The notes under the pieces were generated by a model that ran no database searches, was not told where the DNA came from, and worked only from the letters and a program-made list of their open reading frames with translations. DNA of 64,000 bases. It comes from Bacillus testis (GTDB lineage Bacteria; Bacillota; Bacilli; Bacillales; DSM-1321). Positions 7,640-16,230 of this stretch are shown here, piece after piece. The stretch spans positions 3,348,696-3,412,695 of the forward strand of contig NZ_LN851186.1 of the NCBI RefSeq assembly GCF_001243895.1. Reading direction: 5' to 3'. The number at the start of each line of letters is the position of its first letter. The stretch's first letter is position 1. The position numbers and the translations under genes are program-made.

Positions 7640-8890
7640 TCATTTAAATAAATCCTGAGCAAGGTATTCGCCTTTCCGCACGCCGCGGGGACAGGCGAAC
7701 ATAGCGCTGCCGACATGTTTGATATATTCATTCAGAGCATCTGTCTCAGCCAGTTTTTTCAGCATAGGCACAAATTGCTTAGCCGGATTCTTTTGGAAAG
7801 AGATGAACATCAGGCCGGAATTCATATTGCCGGTCAACGTATCGATGCCATCCGTATAAGAATAAGCCCGGCGATAAATTTCCCGGCCCGTTTCCCTGGC
7901 TACACGTGTATGGGCGCCAATCGGCATCTGTGTGGTATCAACAGCATCATGTTCCTTCACTTTTCCATAGCCTGCACCGCTGTCTTTCTTTCGGCCAAAC
8001 GTATCCTCCTGGCTTTTGAGCGAGGTACGGTCCCATATTTCGATCATCATCATGATTTTACGGTATGCCATATAGGATCCGCCTTTCATCCATGCCGGCT
8101 CTCCTTCATCTGCCCAGACAATTTGTTTCAGTCTGTTTGTCTCCTTGTGAGAAACGTTTGCAGTACCGTCTTTAAATCCGAATAGATTGCGTGGCGTCTC
8201 TCCTTTTGCTCCATTGATGAAGCCAGATTGTAGCCACAGAATATCTGCAGTGCCGGATGCCGCCTTGATCATATTGCGGATTGCATGGAATGCTACTTGC
8301 TGATCATCGGCACAGGCCTGTATGCAAAGGTCCCCTCCAATGAACGGTTCCTGCAGGCTGTCTCCCCGCATTGCAGGGATTTCGAGCAAATACTTTGGCT
8401 TCTTTGCGGCCAGTCCGAATCGGTCGACACCGTTTTTCATAAAGAAAGTTGGCCCGATTCCAAACGTAATGGTCAAATTGGATGCGCCAAGACCAGCTGA
8501 TTCACCCGTGTCGCTCGGCGGAATAAAATCATTGGCATGGTCCTCTTGTTTTACTTCTCCCTTGGAGAGCATTTCGGCCAGATGGGTCCAATCCTTAAAT
8601 AAAGCGATTATTTCTTCCTTCTTGGTCGCCGTGATCGTAAATGCAGCAAGATAAGCACTCGTTTGCTGAGGGGTCACGATGCCGGACTGATGGTCGCCAT
8701 AGAATGGAACACGGTGATCGTTTTCTCCCGAAGCCGCAGCTTTTTTCGAACTAGGCATCAGATGATCAGATAAAGCAGTCACTGCTCCTAAACCGCTGGC
8801 TCCGATTATGGCCCCTGCTCCGGCAAAGGCCGACATCTTAAGCATTTCCCGTCTTGTCATTTTCTTGGAGGTGGTTTTCTCAGCCGACAT
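7640..8890 (-). CDS. efeB: EfeB, Tat-exported Dyp-type haem peroxidase
   Basis: A 416-residue Dyp-type peroxidase. The N-terminus has a twin-arginine signal (MTRREMLKMSAFAGAG and a hydrophobic stretch), so it is exported folded with haem. Family motifs are GFKDGT (the GxxDG distal Asp region) and PIGAHTRV with the proximal haem His. In EfeUOB systems it oxidises ferrous iron (and can act as a deferrochelatase), feeding the permease. It is the last gene of the operon, 14 bases after efeO, and ends at a strong terminator. Start ATG follows AGGACTGAGGAAAC. Confidence 0.93.
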   Translation of the reverse strand: MSAEKTTSKKMTRREMLKMSAFAGAGAIIGASGLGAVTALSDHLMPSSKKAAASGENDHRVPFYGDHQSGIVTPQQTSAYLAAFTITATKKEEIIALFKDWTHLAEMLSKGEVKQEDHANDFIPPSDTGESAGLGASNLTITFGIGPTFFMKNGVDRFGLAAKKPKYLLEIPAMRGDSLQEPFIGGDLCIQACADDQQVAFHAIRNMIKAASGTADILWLQSGFINGAKGETPRNLFGFKDGTANVSHKETNRLKQIVWADEGEPAWMKGGSYMAYRKIMMMIEIWDRTSLKSQEDTFGRKKDSGAGYGKVKEHDAVDTTQMPIGAHTRVARETGREIYRRAYSYTDGIDTLTGNMNSGLMFISFQKNPAKQFVPMLKKLAETDALNEYIKHVGSAMFACPRGVRKGEYLAQDLFK

Positions 8891-8904
8891 GTTTCCTCAG
8901 TCCT

Positions 8905-10074
8905 TTATTGTAGAATTTGTGCGGTTTTGCCCATATATTCAGCAAGCACGCCTAGCTTTTGGCTTAAATCGCGAACTTGCTCTTTTGTTAATTCTGTATA
9001 CAAAATGAATTGGTCATTTTTACGGTATTGAGCCAAAGCTGTGTTCAGTGTATTGAACTGTTGATCAAGTTTGCTGGATAACTCAGGATCCTTTGCATTC
9101 AATGCCGGCAGGATCGCATGGTATACAGCTTGTGATCCGTCGACATTCGCCGCCAGATCCATAAGGTCTACATGTGAATAATGCTCTTCTTCACCTGTAA
9201 TTTTAGAGATGGCCGCCTCATTGATCAGCTCCATGGAGCCTGCGACAATTTGTGTAGGTTTTAATTGGATATCTTTTACCTTTTGCTGCAGTGTCAGCAC
9301 ATCAGCGTTTAGTGTATCCGCCACTTTTGCCATAGGTTCCAGATTTTCATTTTGCCATAGTGCCTTTTCGATACGGTGGAAGCCTCCCCATTCAGAGGCC
9401 TCTACATCTCCTTCACGCGCATCAATTTTAGGATCCAGGTCGCCAAAACTTTCTGCGATTGGTTCTACTCGTTCATAATAGGTGCGCGACTCGACATAAT
9501 ATTGTTTAGCTTTTTCACTGTCCTTCGCTTTCACACTGTCGACAAATGATTTGGTTGATGCCACTAATAGATTCATTTGTTCATCTACATATTGCTTATA
9601 ATCACTAACCGCTTTAGTTAAAGCTTCGGATGATTTTTCTTCAGATTCTTTTGCATTGGCCAGTTTGTCCAACGCTGTATCCAATTGTCCGGAAAGATCC
9701 TTCATTTTGCTTTGGTCAGGCTTCTCTTTTGTTGCTTCCATATATAGAGGCTGCATGTATTTTTCCACTTCCGTGTACAAAAGCGGGTAGGTTTCCCGAA
9801 TATTATTTTCCTTTGCAAGCCATTCATTATTTAATGTCTCAGCTGCTTCTTTTGATTTTTTCTGATCAGCAGCCTCTATTGTACCATCAAGTGTCTTCAC
9901 CATTTTTTTTAATGACTGGGCTGTTTGCTTTATATCTTTGTTTGTAGTTTTTGCTGTGTTTTGCTCTGTTTTTTCTTCTTTTTTGCCGGCATCATCCGAA
10001 CATCCGGCTAGAGCAGGTACCAATAGAAGTGATGAAAGCGCGAATGCCTTCATAGAATTGCGGTATACGTTCAT
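8905..10074 (-). CDS. efeO: EfeO/EfeM iron-binding lipoprotein (M75 imelysin domain)
   Basis: A 389-residue lipoprotein with lipobox LAGC at residues 21-24, then a Lys/Asn/Thr-rich linker and an imelysin (M75) domain with the HxxE metal motif in GGFHRIEKALW. It lacks an obvious N-terminal cupredoxin domain, like B. subtilis EfeM (YwbM). It should bind iron outside the membrane and pass it to EfeU. Its ATG overlaps the end of efeU by four bases, which indicates coupled translation. Confidence 0.92.
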   Translation of the reverse strand: MNVYRNSMKAFALSSLLLVPALAGCSDDAGKKEEKTEQNTAKTTNKDIKQTAQSLKKMVKTLDGTIEAADQKKSKEAAETLNNEWLAKENNIRETYPLLYTEVEKYMQPLYMEATKEKPDQSKMKDLSGQLDTALDKLANAKESEEKSSEALTKAVSDYKQYVDEQMNLLVASTKSFVDSVKAKDSEKAKQYYVESRTYYERVEPIAESFGDLDPKIDAREGDVEASEWGGFHRIEKALWQNENLEPMAKVADTLNADVLTLQQKVKDIQLKPTQIVAGSMELINEAAISKITGEEEHYSHVDLMDLAANVDGSQAVYHAILPALNAKDPELSSKLDQQFNTLNTALAQYRKNDQFILYTELTKEQVRDLSQKLGVLAEYMGKTAQILQ

Positions 10075-11561
10075 GAATAAGATCCCCCTGTACGTTTTTC
10101 TGTTGATTGTTTATGAATATATTTTTTTCCAACAATAGCTATGGCTGCCGCCACTACAATCACTTGTGGCAAAGTGCTGTACCAAGACGGATATACGCCT
10201 AAGAAAGCAATCGTCGGGAGGCTTTCATTGACTGTGGAATCCAATAAACCTGCAAGCTGCAGACTATGGATGCCTGAACCGAGGAACTTAAGGCACAGAT
10301 AGAAGACAACTATACTTGATACCAGAAAGAACGGTTTAAGCGGGAGAGAAGCCCCCAGTTTCAACATGATGAAACCAATGATAACCAAAATTCCGAATCC
10401 TGTTAGAATCCCTGTTATAAAAGTGCTCATTTCCATTCTATTGACCATTCCGATTAGAAAGATAACTGTTTCCATCCCTTCCCTCAAAATTGCCAAGAAT
10501 GCCAAAAAGGCAAATGACAGCATTTTGCCGCTCCCTAGAGCACTCTCAGTCTTTCCTTTAATGTATTGGTTCCACTGCTTTACATAGGTATTTCTGTGCA
10601 GCCAGTAGCTTACATACAAAAGCATGGCTGCCGCAATCACACCTGACCAGCCATTAAGCAGGAAATTGTTTTTTCCAAAAGCAATAGCAGACAGGAAGTA
10701 TGTAACAACAAACCCGATAGCTATGCTGGCTATGACGCCAACCAAAGTGCCTCCCCATACCCACCGCTTTCCGTTCGGGACCTTCGACTTTTTAGTCACA
10801 GTCAACAAAGCGCCGATCACAAGCAATGCTTCCACGCCCTCGCGGATTGGGATAAAGGCGGCATCCCACATGCCGTAAGAATCTTTTTGAAGCGGTTCCA
10901 GATTAACGGCCATTTTGTCCAAAATATGGACTGCTTTATCAATCGTTGCACGGTTCTTGACGTAATCAGCAAGCAAAACTAAATTTTTTTCCGAATCATT
11001 ATAAACAGACTGCGACTGGCTGACGACATCCCCTTCTACACCAAGCCATTGCTGTGTTAAGTCGCCAACCTGGACCTGTGCTTTTGCTATATCCCCATTC
11101 TCTAGAGACTTCCTTGTTTCTTTCAATAAAGCAATATAAGCTGCCAAATTTGTTTTTTCTATTTTATTGGGATCCGTCTGCAAGGATCCGTTGCTATACT
11201 GTTCGATGGTAGCTGTGAGGATTTCTATATCCTGTAGCAATTGGTCATCTTCACCGTTCAGCAGCGACAGAGAAAGGGATGCAGTTGCTGTCTGGATGCT
11301 GCTGAGCGCTTCTGGAGAATCTTCACGTATATCGTTTTTCTTTTGCAGTAAAAGCTGCTTATAAGCCGAAAAAGAAAGGTTCGCGCCTTCAAGATCGCCG
11401 GTTTTAGCTTCTGCCTTCATTTCCTCAAGAGGGGGCAGAAGGTTTTCGGCTGACCGCGCTGTGTTGCTTTCTTTGGCGGAGGCTGCTCCAAAAGACCCCA
11501 TTGCCATGTAAAACAGACAACATAAAAGCAATAGACTCCATTTTTTATACAATGCCATCAT
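10071..11561 (-). CDS. efeU: EfeU, FTR1-family high-affinity iron permease
   Basis: A 496-residue protein with an N-terminal signal (residues 1-30), a helical extracytoplasmic domain to about residue 235, then a seven-helix FTR1 permease. Both iron-transport motifs are present: REGVE near residue 243 and REGME near 362. In the family these Glu residues carry ferric iron inward with EfeO and EfeB. It is the first gene of the efeUOB operon. The promoter region has a perfect Fur box, so iron repression is strongly supported. Start M1 or M2 cannot be separated; GAAAGGATG lies upstream. Confidence 0.93.
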   Translation of the reverse strand: MMALYKKWSLLLLCCLFYMAMGSFGAASAKESNTARSAENLLPPLEEMKAEAKTGDLEGANLSFSAYKQLLLQKKNDIREDSPEALSSIQTATASLSLSLLNGEDDQLLQDIEILTATIEQYSNGSLQTDPNKIEKTNLAAYIALLKETRKSLENGDIAKAQVQVGDLTQQWLGVEGDVVSQSQSVYNDSEKNLVLLADYVKNRATIDKAVHILDKMAVNLEPLQKDSYGMWDAAFIPIREGVEALLVIGALLTVTKKSKVPNGKRWVWGGTLVGVIASIAIGFVVTYFLSAIAFGKNNFLLNGWSGVIAAAMLLYVSYWLHRNTYVKQWNQYIKGKTESALGSGKMLSFAFLAFLAILREGMETVIFLIGMVNRMEMSTFITGILTGFGILVIIGFIMLKLGASLPLKPFFLVSSIVVFYLCLKFLGSGIHSLQLAGLLDSTVNESLPTIAFLGVYPSWYSTLPQVIVVAAAIAIVGKKYIHKQSTEKRTGGSYS

Positions 11562-11590
11562 CCTTTCAGTTGTCGTTTTAATATTCTAAA

Positions 11591-11605
11591 TGATAATAAT
11601 TATCA
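11591..11605. promoter_or_regulatory. Fur box of efeUOB
   Basis: TGATAATAATTATCA is an exact 7-1-7 Bacillus Fur site (TGATAATNATTATCA). It sits 30 bases before the efeU start and just downstream of the -10 element, where bound Fur would block transcription. Confidence 0.93.
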
Positions 11606-11617
11606 TTCCCTTTCATA

Positions 11618-11645
11618 TTATTATCCCGTCTATAGTGAATGTCAA
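11618..11645 (-). promoter_or_regulatory. sigma-A promoter of efeUOB
   Basis: Minus-strand TTGACA, 16-base spacer and TAATAA (or TAATAT three bases later), directly before the Fur box. Confidence 0.7.
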
Positions 11646-11802
11646 TTACTAATTTCATAATTGATAGAAAATTTTATCTTATTTATCCTCTGTAAACATA
11701 AAAAGGAACTACCATTTTTTATTAAAAGTCAATATATTTCTTAAAACCTTTATCAACAGTGAATTTCTATACAATGTCAGACATTATAGAAGGTTAAATG
11801 AA

Positions 11803-11849
11803 AGAGGATAGATGAGCAGAAGAAAATATGCTCTATCTATCCTCTTTTT
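11803..11849 (+). terminator. orphan hairpin with T run
   Basis: AGAGGATAGAT pairs with ATCTATCCTCT, then five T. No plus-strand gene precedes it. The surrounding 11646-11930 stretch holds no gene that I can see. Confidence 0.5.
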
Positions 11850-11933
11850 GTACAACAAATGGCCTCATTTACTACAACACTTTCTTATTAAGCTAACCTG
11901 CCACGTTTCTACATTAAGGCTTTCAATATAAAA

Positions 11934-11962
11934 GGGCATTAATCCTTCTTGGATCAACACCC
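11934..11962 (-). terminator. terminator of the small gene at 12.04 kb
   Basis: GGGCATTAATCC/GGATCAACACCC hairpin with loop TTCTT and CTTTTAT beyond it on the minus strand. It is nearly identical to the hairpin after the recombinase gene at 12.5 kb, so the two 3' ends are related. Confidence 0.65.
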
Positions 11963-12042
11963 CTGTTAGCAGAATAAAAAAGCCATCTAACTGACCGTTC
12001 TGTTTTTATGCTATTGTATCTTTAGTGCAGTAATGACTGCTT

Positions 12043-12417
12043 TTACCGAATGCACTCTTCGCTAAAAATAAGTTTAAAGATTGGTTTAAAATCAATTTCA
12101 ATTATTTGTTTAAAATCCTCATCTAAAATGGTTAATAATATACTCGAAGTATCTTTTTTGTCTGCTGTAATTTCAAATTTATTTATTCGTTTAAAATCCA
12201 AATGAGATATTAATCGCCTCGAAATCCGTTGATTCACTTGAATACTCACATCACCATATGAAGGACAAAGTTTAACAATAAAATCTTCCTCTCCATTAGA
12301 AAATTGATAGGTTGCTTCATTGTAATAAAATAGAAAATTATTTGAAGGAGTGTCCAAAAAGGTAGGCTCAGACTCAAACAACGAAAGAAGATCGTATTCT
12401 TCTGGAAATTCATTCAT
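12043..12417 (-). CDS. hypothetical protein in cassette-like patch
   Basis: A 124-residue acidic, soluble protein opening MNEFPEEYDLLSLFES, with alternating strands and no recognisable motif. Size, composition and AT-rich codons resemble orphan or immunity-type genes of Bacillus accessory regions, but I do not recognise a family. GGTGATG-type ribosome sequence lies 8-14 bases before the ATG. It is one of a row of minus-strand genes separated by related 3' sequences next to a recombinase remnant. Confidence 0.55.
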   Translation of the reverse strand: MNEFPEEYDLLSLFESEPTFLDTPSNNFLFYYNEATYQFSNGEEDFIVKLCPSYGDVSIQVNQRISRRLISHLDFKRINKFEITADKKDTSSILLTILDEDFKQIIEIDFKPIFKLIFSEECIR

Positions 12418-12501
12418 TTACTTTTCATCACCTTTCACCCTCTATTTTAGCATTTTCTTCTAGAGCTAAACTGCCCGTTACCTTTATAAGGAGTTCAACA
12501 C

Positions 12502-12533
12502 AAAAAGGCATTAATCCTTCTTGAATCAATGCC
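12502..12533 (-). terminator. terminator of the recombinase gene
   Basis: GGCATTGATTC/GGATTAATGCC hairpin (loop AAGAA region) followed by TTTTTGTG on the minus strand, nine bases past the recombinase stop. Confidence 0.75.
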
Positions 12534-12541
12534 ACTGTTCA

Positions 12542-13381
12542 TCAGAAATACTTTTTATATAGCTCACGGCGCAGTGTCCCACTTAAATAGGCGTAAATTT
12601 TCGTTGTTTCGCTCTTCTCGTGTCCCATCAAGTTCTGAATGACTTCTAGAGGTGCTCCGTTATTCAATAATGTAGTAGCATAGCTGTGTCTCAACTGATG
12701 GGGATGAATATTTTTATTAATGCCCGATCTTTTAGATATCTGTTTAATGACATATCTCATTTGGGGTATGCTCATTCGATGTGGAGCACGGACCGTTACA
12801 AATAATGCTTCTTGATCATCTGTTCTCTCGTCCAAATACCGCTTCAACCAGATATCACACCTGGTATTGAAATAAACTTCTCTTTCTTTATTTCCCTTCC
12901 CTAAGACAATTAAGGACTGATTAGAAAAATGAATGGATTGTCGATTGAGCGTCACGGCTTCTCCAATTCGACAACCAGTTGAATACATAAATTCAAATAA
13001 TGCATTTTCTAAAGGAGTTTGACAAGCTTCTCTTAAATGTTCAATTTCCACTTCAGATAAAAACTTTGGTATTCGAATATCCAATTTGGGTTCCTTAATT
13101 TTTGACGCTGGATTACCATTCAGAACATTTTCGTCCTGGGCCCACCTAAACAGCGATTATATAAAGCGAATCCTATGACTCAAGCTAGCAGCCTTTAATT
13201 GATCAGCAACATTTCCAAGGTATAGTTTTAATGAATCGGTGGTTATCTCATCAAGAGGAAGATCACCGAGGTGTCGGATTAACAACTTTAATTGAACATT
13301 ATATGCTTTCAACGTCTGGGGTGAATATCCTTGAATCTGTTTGTCAGCTTTATATAAATTCCAGGCTTCAGATAATATCAT
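12542..13381 (-). pseudogene. XerC/D-like tyrosine recombinase with one in-frame stop
   Basis: A 280-codon frame interrupted by a single TAA at 13157-13159. On both sides the frame is intact: the N-terminal SAM-like core-binding domain (ending SLSHRIRFI) and the catalytic domain, joined by a bridge that reads SLFRWAQDENVLNGNPASK. The catalytic part has all active-site residues: Arg in STGCRIGEA, Lys in GKGNKERE, HxxR in HPHQLRHSY, His in LMGHEKS and Tyr in KIYAYL. The two halves may be made separately, be read through, or be dead. The better start is ATG 13381 after GAGGAGAG. Changing TAA to AAA would restore a normal-length enzyme. Confidence 0.85.
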
Positions 13382-13465
13382 CCTATTACTCTCCTCCTCT
13401 ATTTTTATCAGTATAGACAAATAGAAAGGAAGTAATACGCCAATCTTATTAAACGATTGCCCCTG

Positions 13466-14246
13466 TTACTTGAATAAGGAATTTATATCAAAATACTCCG
13501 CTAAGGATACTTTTCTACCTTCTTGGTCCCATTTATGATATTCTTCAAAAACTAACTTCACATCGTTATTAGCACTTACTTCTACTAAAAATTTTACAGC
13601 AAGATAACTACGCCAATAATCAAACATAATACCTGATAGACTACCTTGATATGAACTAGTACCAAAGTCATCCAATGAATGATTTCCATATTCATCTTTA
13701 AAAGTTTCAAATAACTCTGTTTCTACATATGTTATTTCATTGAATTCCTTTTCATTTAACAATATTTTTCTGGGCAAATAAAAACACATACCCTCCTCAA
13801 ACCATATACCATCTTCCCTTTCATCATCAAAATCATCTAAGAATAAATCAGAATGGTGGGTAAGTTCGTGTGCTAATATAATAAGCATTTCTTTCTCTGT
13901 ACAGCTTTCATAAAATCTTTGTACATTAGGAAGTTTTTTCCCTCTAATTGTTTTATAAAAATTTGCTGCCAGCTTTCTATATCAGGTGTCATATAAATTA
14001 AATCTTTATTGGTGTAGGCTGGTATAGGTATCACAGAGAAAATAGTAGTTGCTAATTCTTTAGTTGTCCACAAAATCCCTTTAGGTATATCCACCAAAGC
14101 ATATTCTTGTTCAAGTATTTTTTGGTATTCATTCAATTCTTTACTGAATCGTTGTATAGGATCTTGATATTTTTCGTATTCTTCTTTTGTTCAAATGCAT
14201 ATATTTGTTTCACTAAAAGAACATCCCCTTTGTTCAAATAAATCAT
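13466..14246 (-). pseudogene. HExxH zinc-metalloprotease-like gene broken by two frameshifts
   Basis: Three frames together give one coherent protein of about 260 residues. It starts MIYLNKGDVLLVKQIYAFEQ and shifts frame in an A run near 14185. It continues through ELNEYQKILEQEYALVDIPKG and shifts again in the six-A run (T run at 13934-13939). It then continues KLPNVQRFYESCTEKEM into LAHELTHHSDLF. HELTH is the zinc motif and WFEEG supplies a possible third ligand Glu, as in gluzincins. Each break is explained by loss of one A. It is either recently dead or a sequencing error; the homopolymer context keeps both possible. Function unknown. Confidence 0.75.
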
Positions 14247-14283
14247 TTTCTTCTTCAACTCTTCTGCCCCAATAGTGACCTAA

Positions 14284-14311
14284 CAAAAAAAGACTGCTCA
14301 TTAGCAGCCTT
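14284..14311 (-). terminator. terminator of the GyrI-like gene
   Basis: CTGCT/AGCAG hairpin with a four-base loop and seven T on the minus strand. Confidence 0.65.
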
Positions 14312-14354
14312 GCTCTTCTGCTCTAGCACCCGTTAGCTGAAAAGGCTCTACTTA

Positions 14355-14816
14355 TTATTCAACAGGTATCCAAATTTCCATTTCATATTCATTTGTTTCT
14401 TCTTTTCCATACATATTAGCGTGTACTATCTCAATTTCAGGCATTCCTTCTTTCATTTTATATCCTTCATTATCAAATGTGTCCCATAATAAGGCGTAAG
14501 TATTTGGAATTTCCTTAGAGTGACCAATATGTTTAAATACGACATATTTTTGTGTAGGAAAAGTATGTAAAGTCATTCCTTGTTCAACTTTATGGAAATC
14601 TACAGACTCTATTTCCATTCCACAGGTATAGAAATAATGATCGCTTCTTGGAGGAAGACAAACTCCAACGATTCTATCTGCATTTTTTTCACTAATACAT
14701 TTATATGATCTTTCCCACAGTTCTGGAATCGGATGAACAATATCTCCACTCCATTTTCCTGCTGCACTATATCCTACTAACACAAATGAACTCTTTATAG
14801 CTTCATTAAAAGTCAA
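14355..14816 (-). CDS. GyrI-like effector-binding domain protein
   Basis: A protein of about 153 residues with the stand-alone GyrI/AraC effector-binding fold. Typical pieces are FVLVGYSAAGKW near the start, GMEIESVD in the middle, and the ending EIEIVHANMYGKEE...EMEIWIPVE. Such proteins bind cationic or amphipathic small molecules, or inhibit gyrase. No DNA-binding domain is present. The frame is open to 14855, but TTG 14816 has AAGGTGGG five bases upstream while 14855 has no site. It belongs to the same minus-strand patch, and the motif TAACGGG follows its stop. Confidence 0.7.
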   Translation of the reverse strand: MTFNEAIKSSFVLVGYSAAGKWSGDIVHPIPELWERSYKCISEKNADRIVGVCLPPRSDHYFYTCGMEIESVDFHKVEQGMTLHTFPTQKYVVFKHIGHSKEIPNTYALLWDTFDNEGYKMKEGMPEIEIVHANMYGKEETNEYEMEIWIPVE

Positions 14817-14894
14817 CCTGCCCACCTTTTTCACCCAATTCTTTTCTATATTCAACTGTAGTGAATATATTGTTTTTTAGATATTAAAGACGAA

Positions 14895-15548
14895 AGTCTA
14901 CTCTGCTACTAAAAAGGCAGGTACATTCACTTGTCCTTCATTTTACAGAGTAGAGTTCAATTCTTTGGGAAGAATTTTATCTATGCCAAGATTGATTGCA
15001 TCTCTTCGTTCCCATCCGTTTTGTCCTCTCGCCATGTTGCCACAGCGATCATAGCGGCGGATGATCAACACTACTACAGATGCGCAGCCATTCCGCATGC
15101 TTCAAAAGCCCTGACAAGCCTCCACATGCAGAACTTCAAACGTTCCACTGCTTCTATCCCTCTCTTTGACAGCCTTAGGCTTCCGCTATCCAGCATAAAC
15201 AGATTCCGTTTAATAGCCAATTGTCCGGAATCCCAGCCTATGATTTCATATAGGCGGATGAATGATAAACTCCTGGCAATTCCATATCATTCATTATCTT
15301 ATCCTGCTTTTTTGCGGATTCGTTTCCTAGCCATAGCCGCCTTTTATGGAACCCCGCCCCGGAAAGTCCGGGTACGTCTTTACCTGACTTCATCCCTTCA
15401 GCCTGTCAGAGCATCACTGGATGCAGGAGGATCAGGCTCTTGCCATTTTAGCTATTGGGCAAGGGAGAGACTTTCACCCTCCATATCGAAGCAGCAGTTA
15501 GAGAAAGGCTTCTCCGCTTATTTCACCGTTTCTGACGGCTTATAAAGC
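14895..15548 (-). ncRNA. large structured RNA candidate (OLE-like?)
   Basis: About 600 bases with no plausible protein on the minus strand (dense stops) but many local helices in order from 15545 down: GAGAA/TTCTC, GGAG/CTCC capped by GTGAAAGT, CTTGCC/GGCAAG, AGCCTG/CAGGCT enclosing GCATC/GATGC, CCCGG/CCGGG, a 10-bp TGAATGATA/TATCATTCA stem, GCCTAT/ATAGGC, GATTCCG/CGGAATC, ATGCG/CGCAT, and a closing CTACTCTG/CAGAGTAG hairpin at the far end. GC and purine bias exceed the neighbours. Size and ornate folding suggest OLE RNA, but no OapA gene is nearby and I cannot run a covariance model. A 204-codon plus-strand frame crosses it but matches nothing and is probably a by-product of base composition. 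Confidence 0.5.
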
Positions 15549-15558
15549 AACGTTTCGT

Positions 15559-16179
15559 TTAATTGTGTTTAGGAGTCTTTTTGGTTGCGTCGGCTTTATG
15601 AAGCATTAAGGCAAAATCGCCTCGTTTTACATTTTGGCCTGTACCGAATTTCGATATTGTCAGCCCGTTCGCAATTTTATGGGCAATCAGTGCTGAAACA
15701 GCTTCTGTATATTTTGCACTCACATCGGTGAATGCGTTACTGCTTTGGCCTTTTAGGGAATAAGCTATTTGGATCCAAACAGCGAGTTCGCCGCGGGTAA
15801 TGGGGGCATGGCTGCCAAATGCTGTTTTCGTTTTTCCTGACGTGATGCCCGCTTTCTTGATAGCGTTTACATATGTAACCGCGCGTTTTGGCACATCAGT
15901 AAACCCTGAGGCAGGCGCTTTTTCGGTATCCAAGCCCAATACCTTTGCCAAGATAATAGCTGCATCTGCACGGGTGATCTCTTTGTCCGTACCGAACGTC
16001 GTAGCATTGATTCCTTTGGCTCCTTTAGAAACCATAAAATCTATTGCTTCTTTATATTTTGGCGCTACGTCTGTAAAAGATGAAGAAGCCGATACAGCCG
16101 GTGCGATTGCAGACGCAGCAATTGCAGTCGCTGCAGCAGTTGCGATAAATGTGCGCTGTGTTTTTCTTTGTTTAGACAT
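15559..16179 (-). CDS. S-layer-homology (SLH) cell-wall protein
   Basis: A 206-residue exported protein: signal peptide in residues 1-31 (basic start, Ala-rich core, cleavage near AVSAS), then three SLH motifs (about 33-85, 92-140 and 148-196), each with FTDV and an ITRAD/ITRGE/VKRGD-type pocket. Three SLH units are enough to bind pyruvylated secondary wall polymer. There is no other domain, so it is a bare wall anchor. It lies 51 bases after the 5'-nucleotidase gene, suggesting that an SLH-anchored nucleotidase is encoded in two parts here. Confidence 0.88.
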   Translation of the reverse strand: MSKQRKTQRTFIATAAATAIAASAIAPAVSASSSFTDVAPKYKEAIDFMVSKGAKGINATTFGTDKEITRADAAIILAKVLGLDTEKAPASGFTDVPKRAVTYVNAIKKAGITSGKTKTAFGSHAPITRGELAVWIQIAYSLKGQSSNAFTDVSAKYTEAVSALIAHKIANGLTISKFGTGQNVKRGDFALMLHKADATKKTPKHN

Positions 16180-16230
16180 TTCGTGAATCCCCCTATTTTC
16201 GTAAACTGGTTTTATTATTGAATGAGCTGA

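Noticed and set aside
12542..14855. A prophage or ICE around the recombinase
   Set aside because: No structural, replication or conjugation genes and no tRNA attachment repeat; only small orphan genes.
14931..15545. A 204-codon plus-strand open frame
   Set aside because: No ribosome site, Ser/Arg/Pro-rich composition, no recognisable motif, and the opposite strand reads as a folded RNA.
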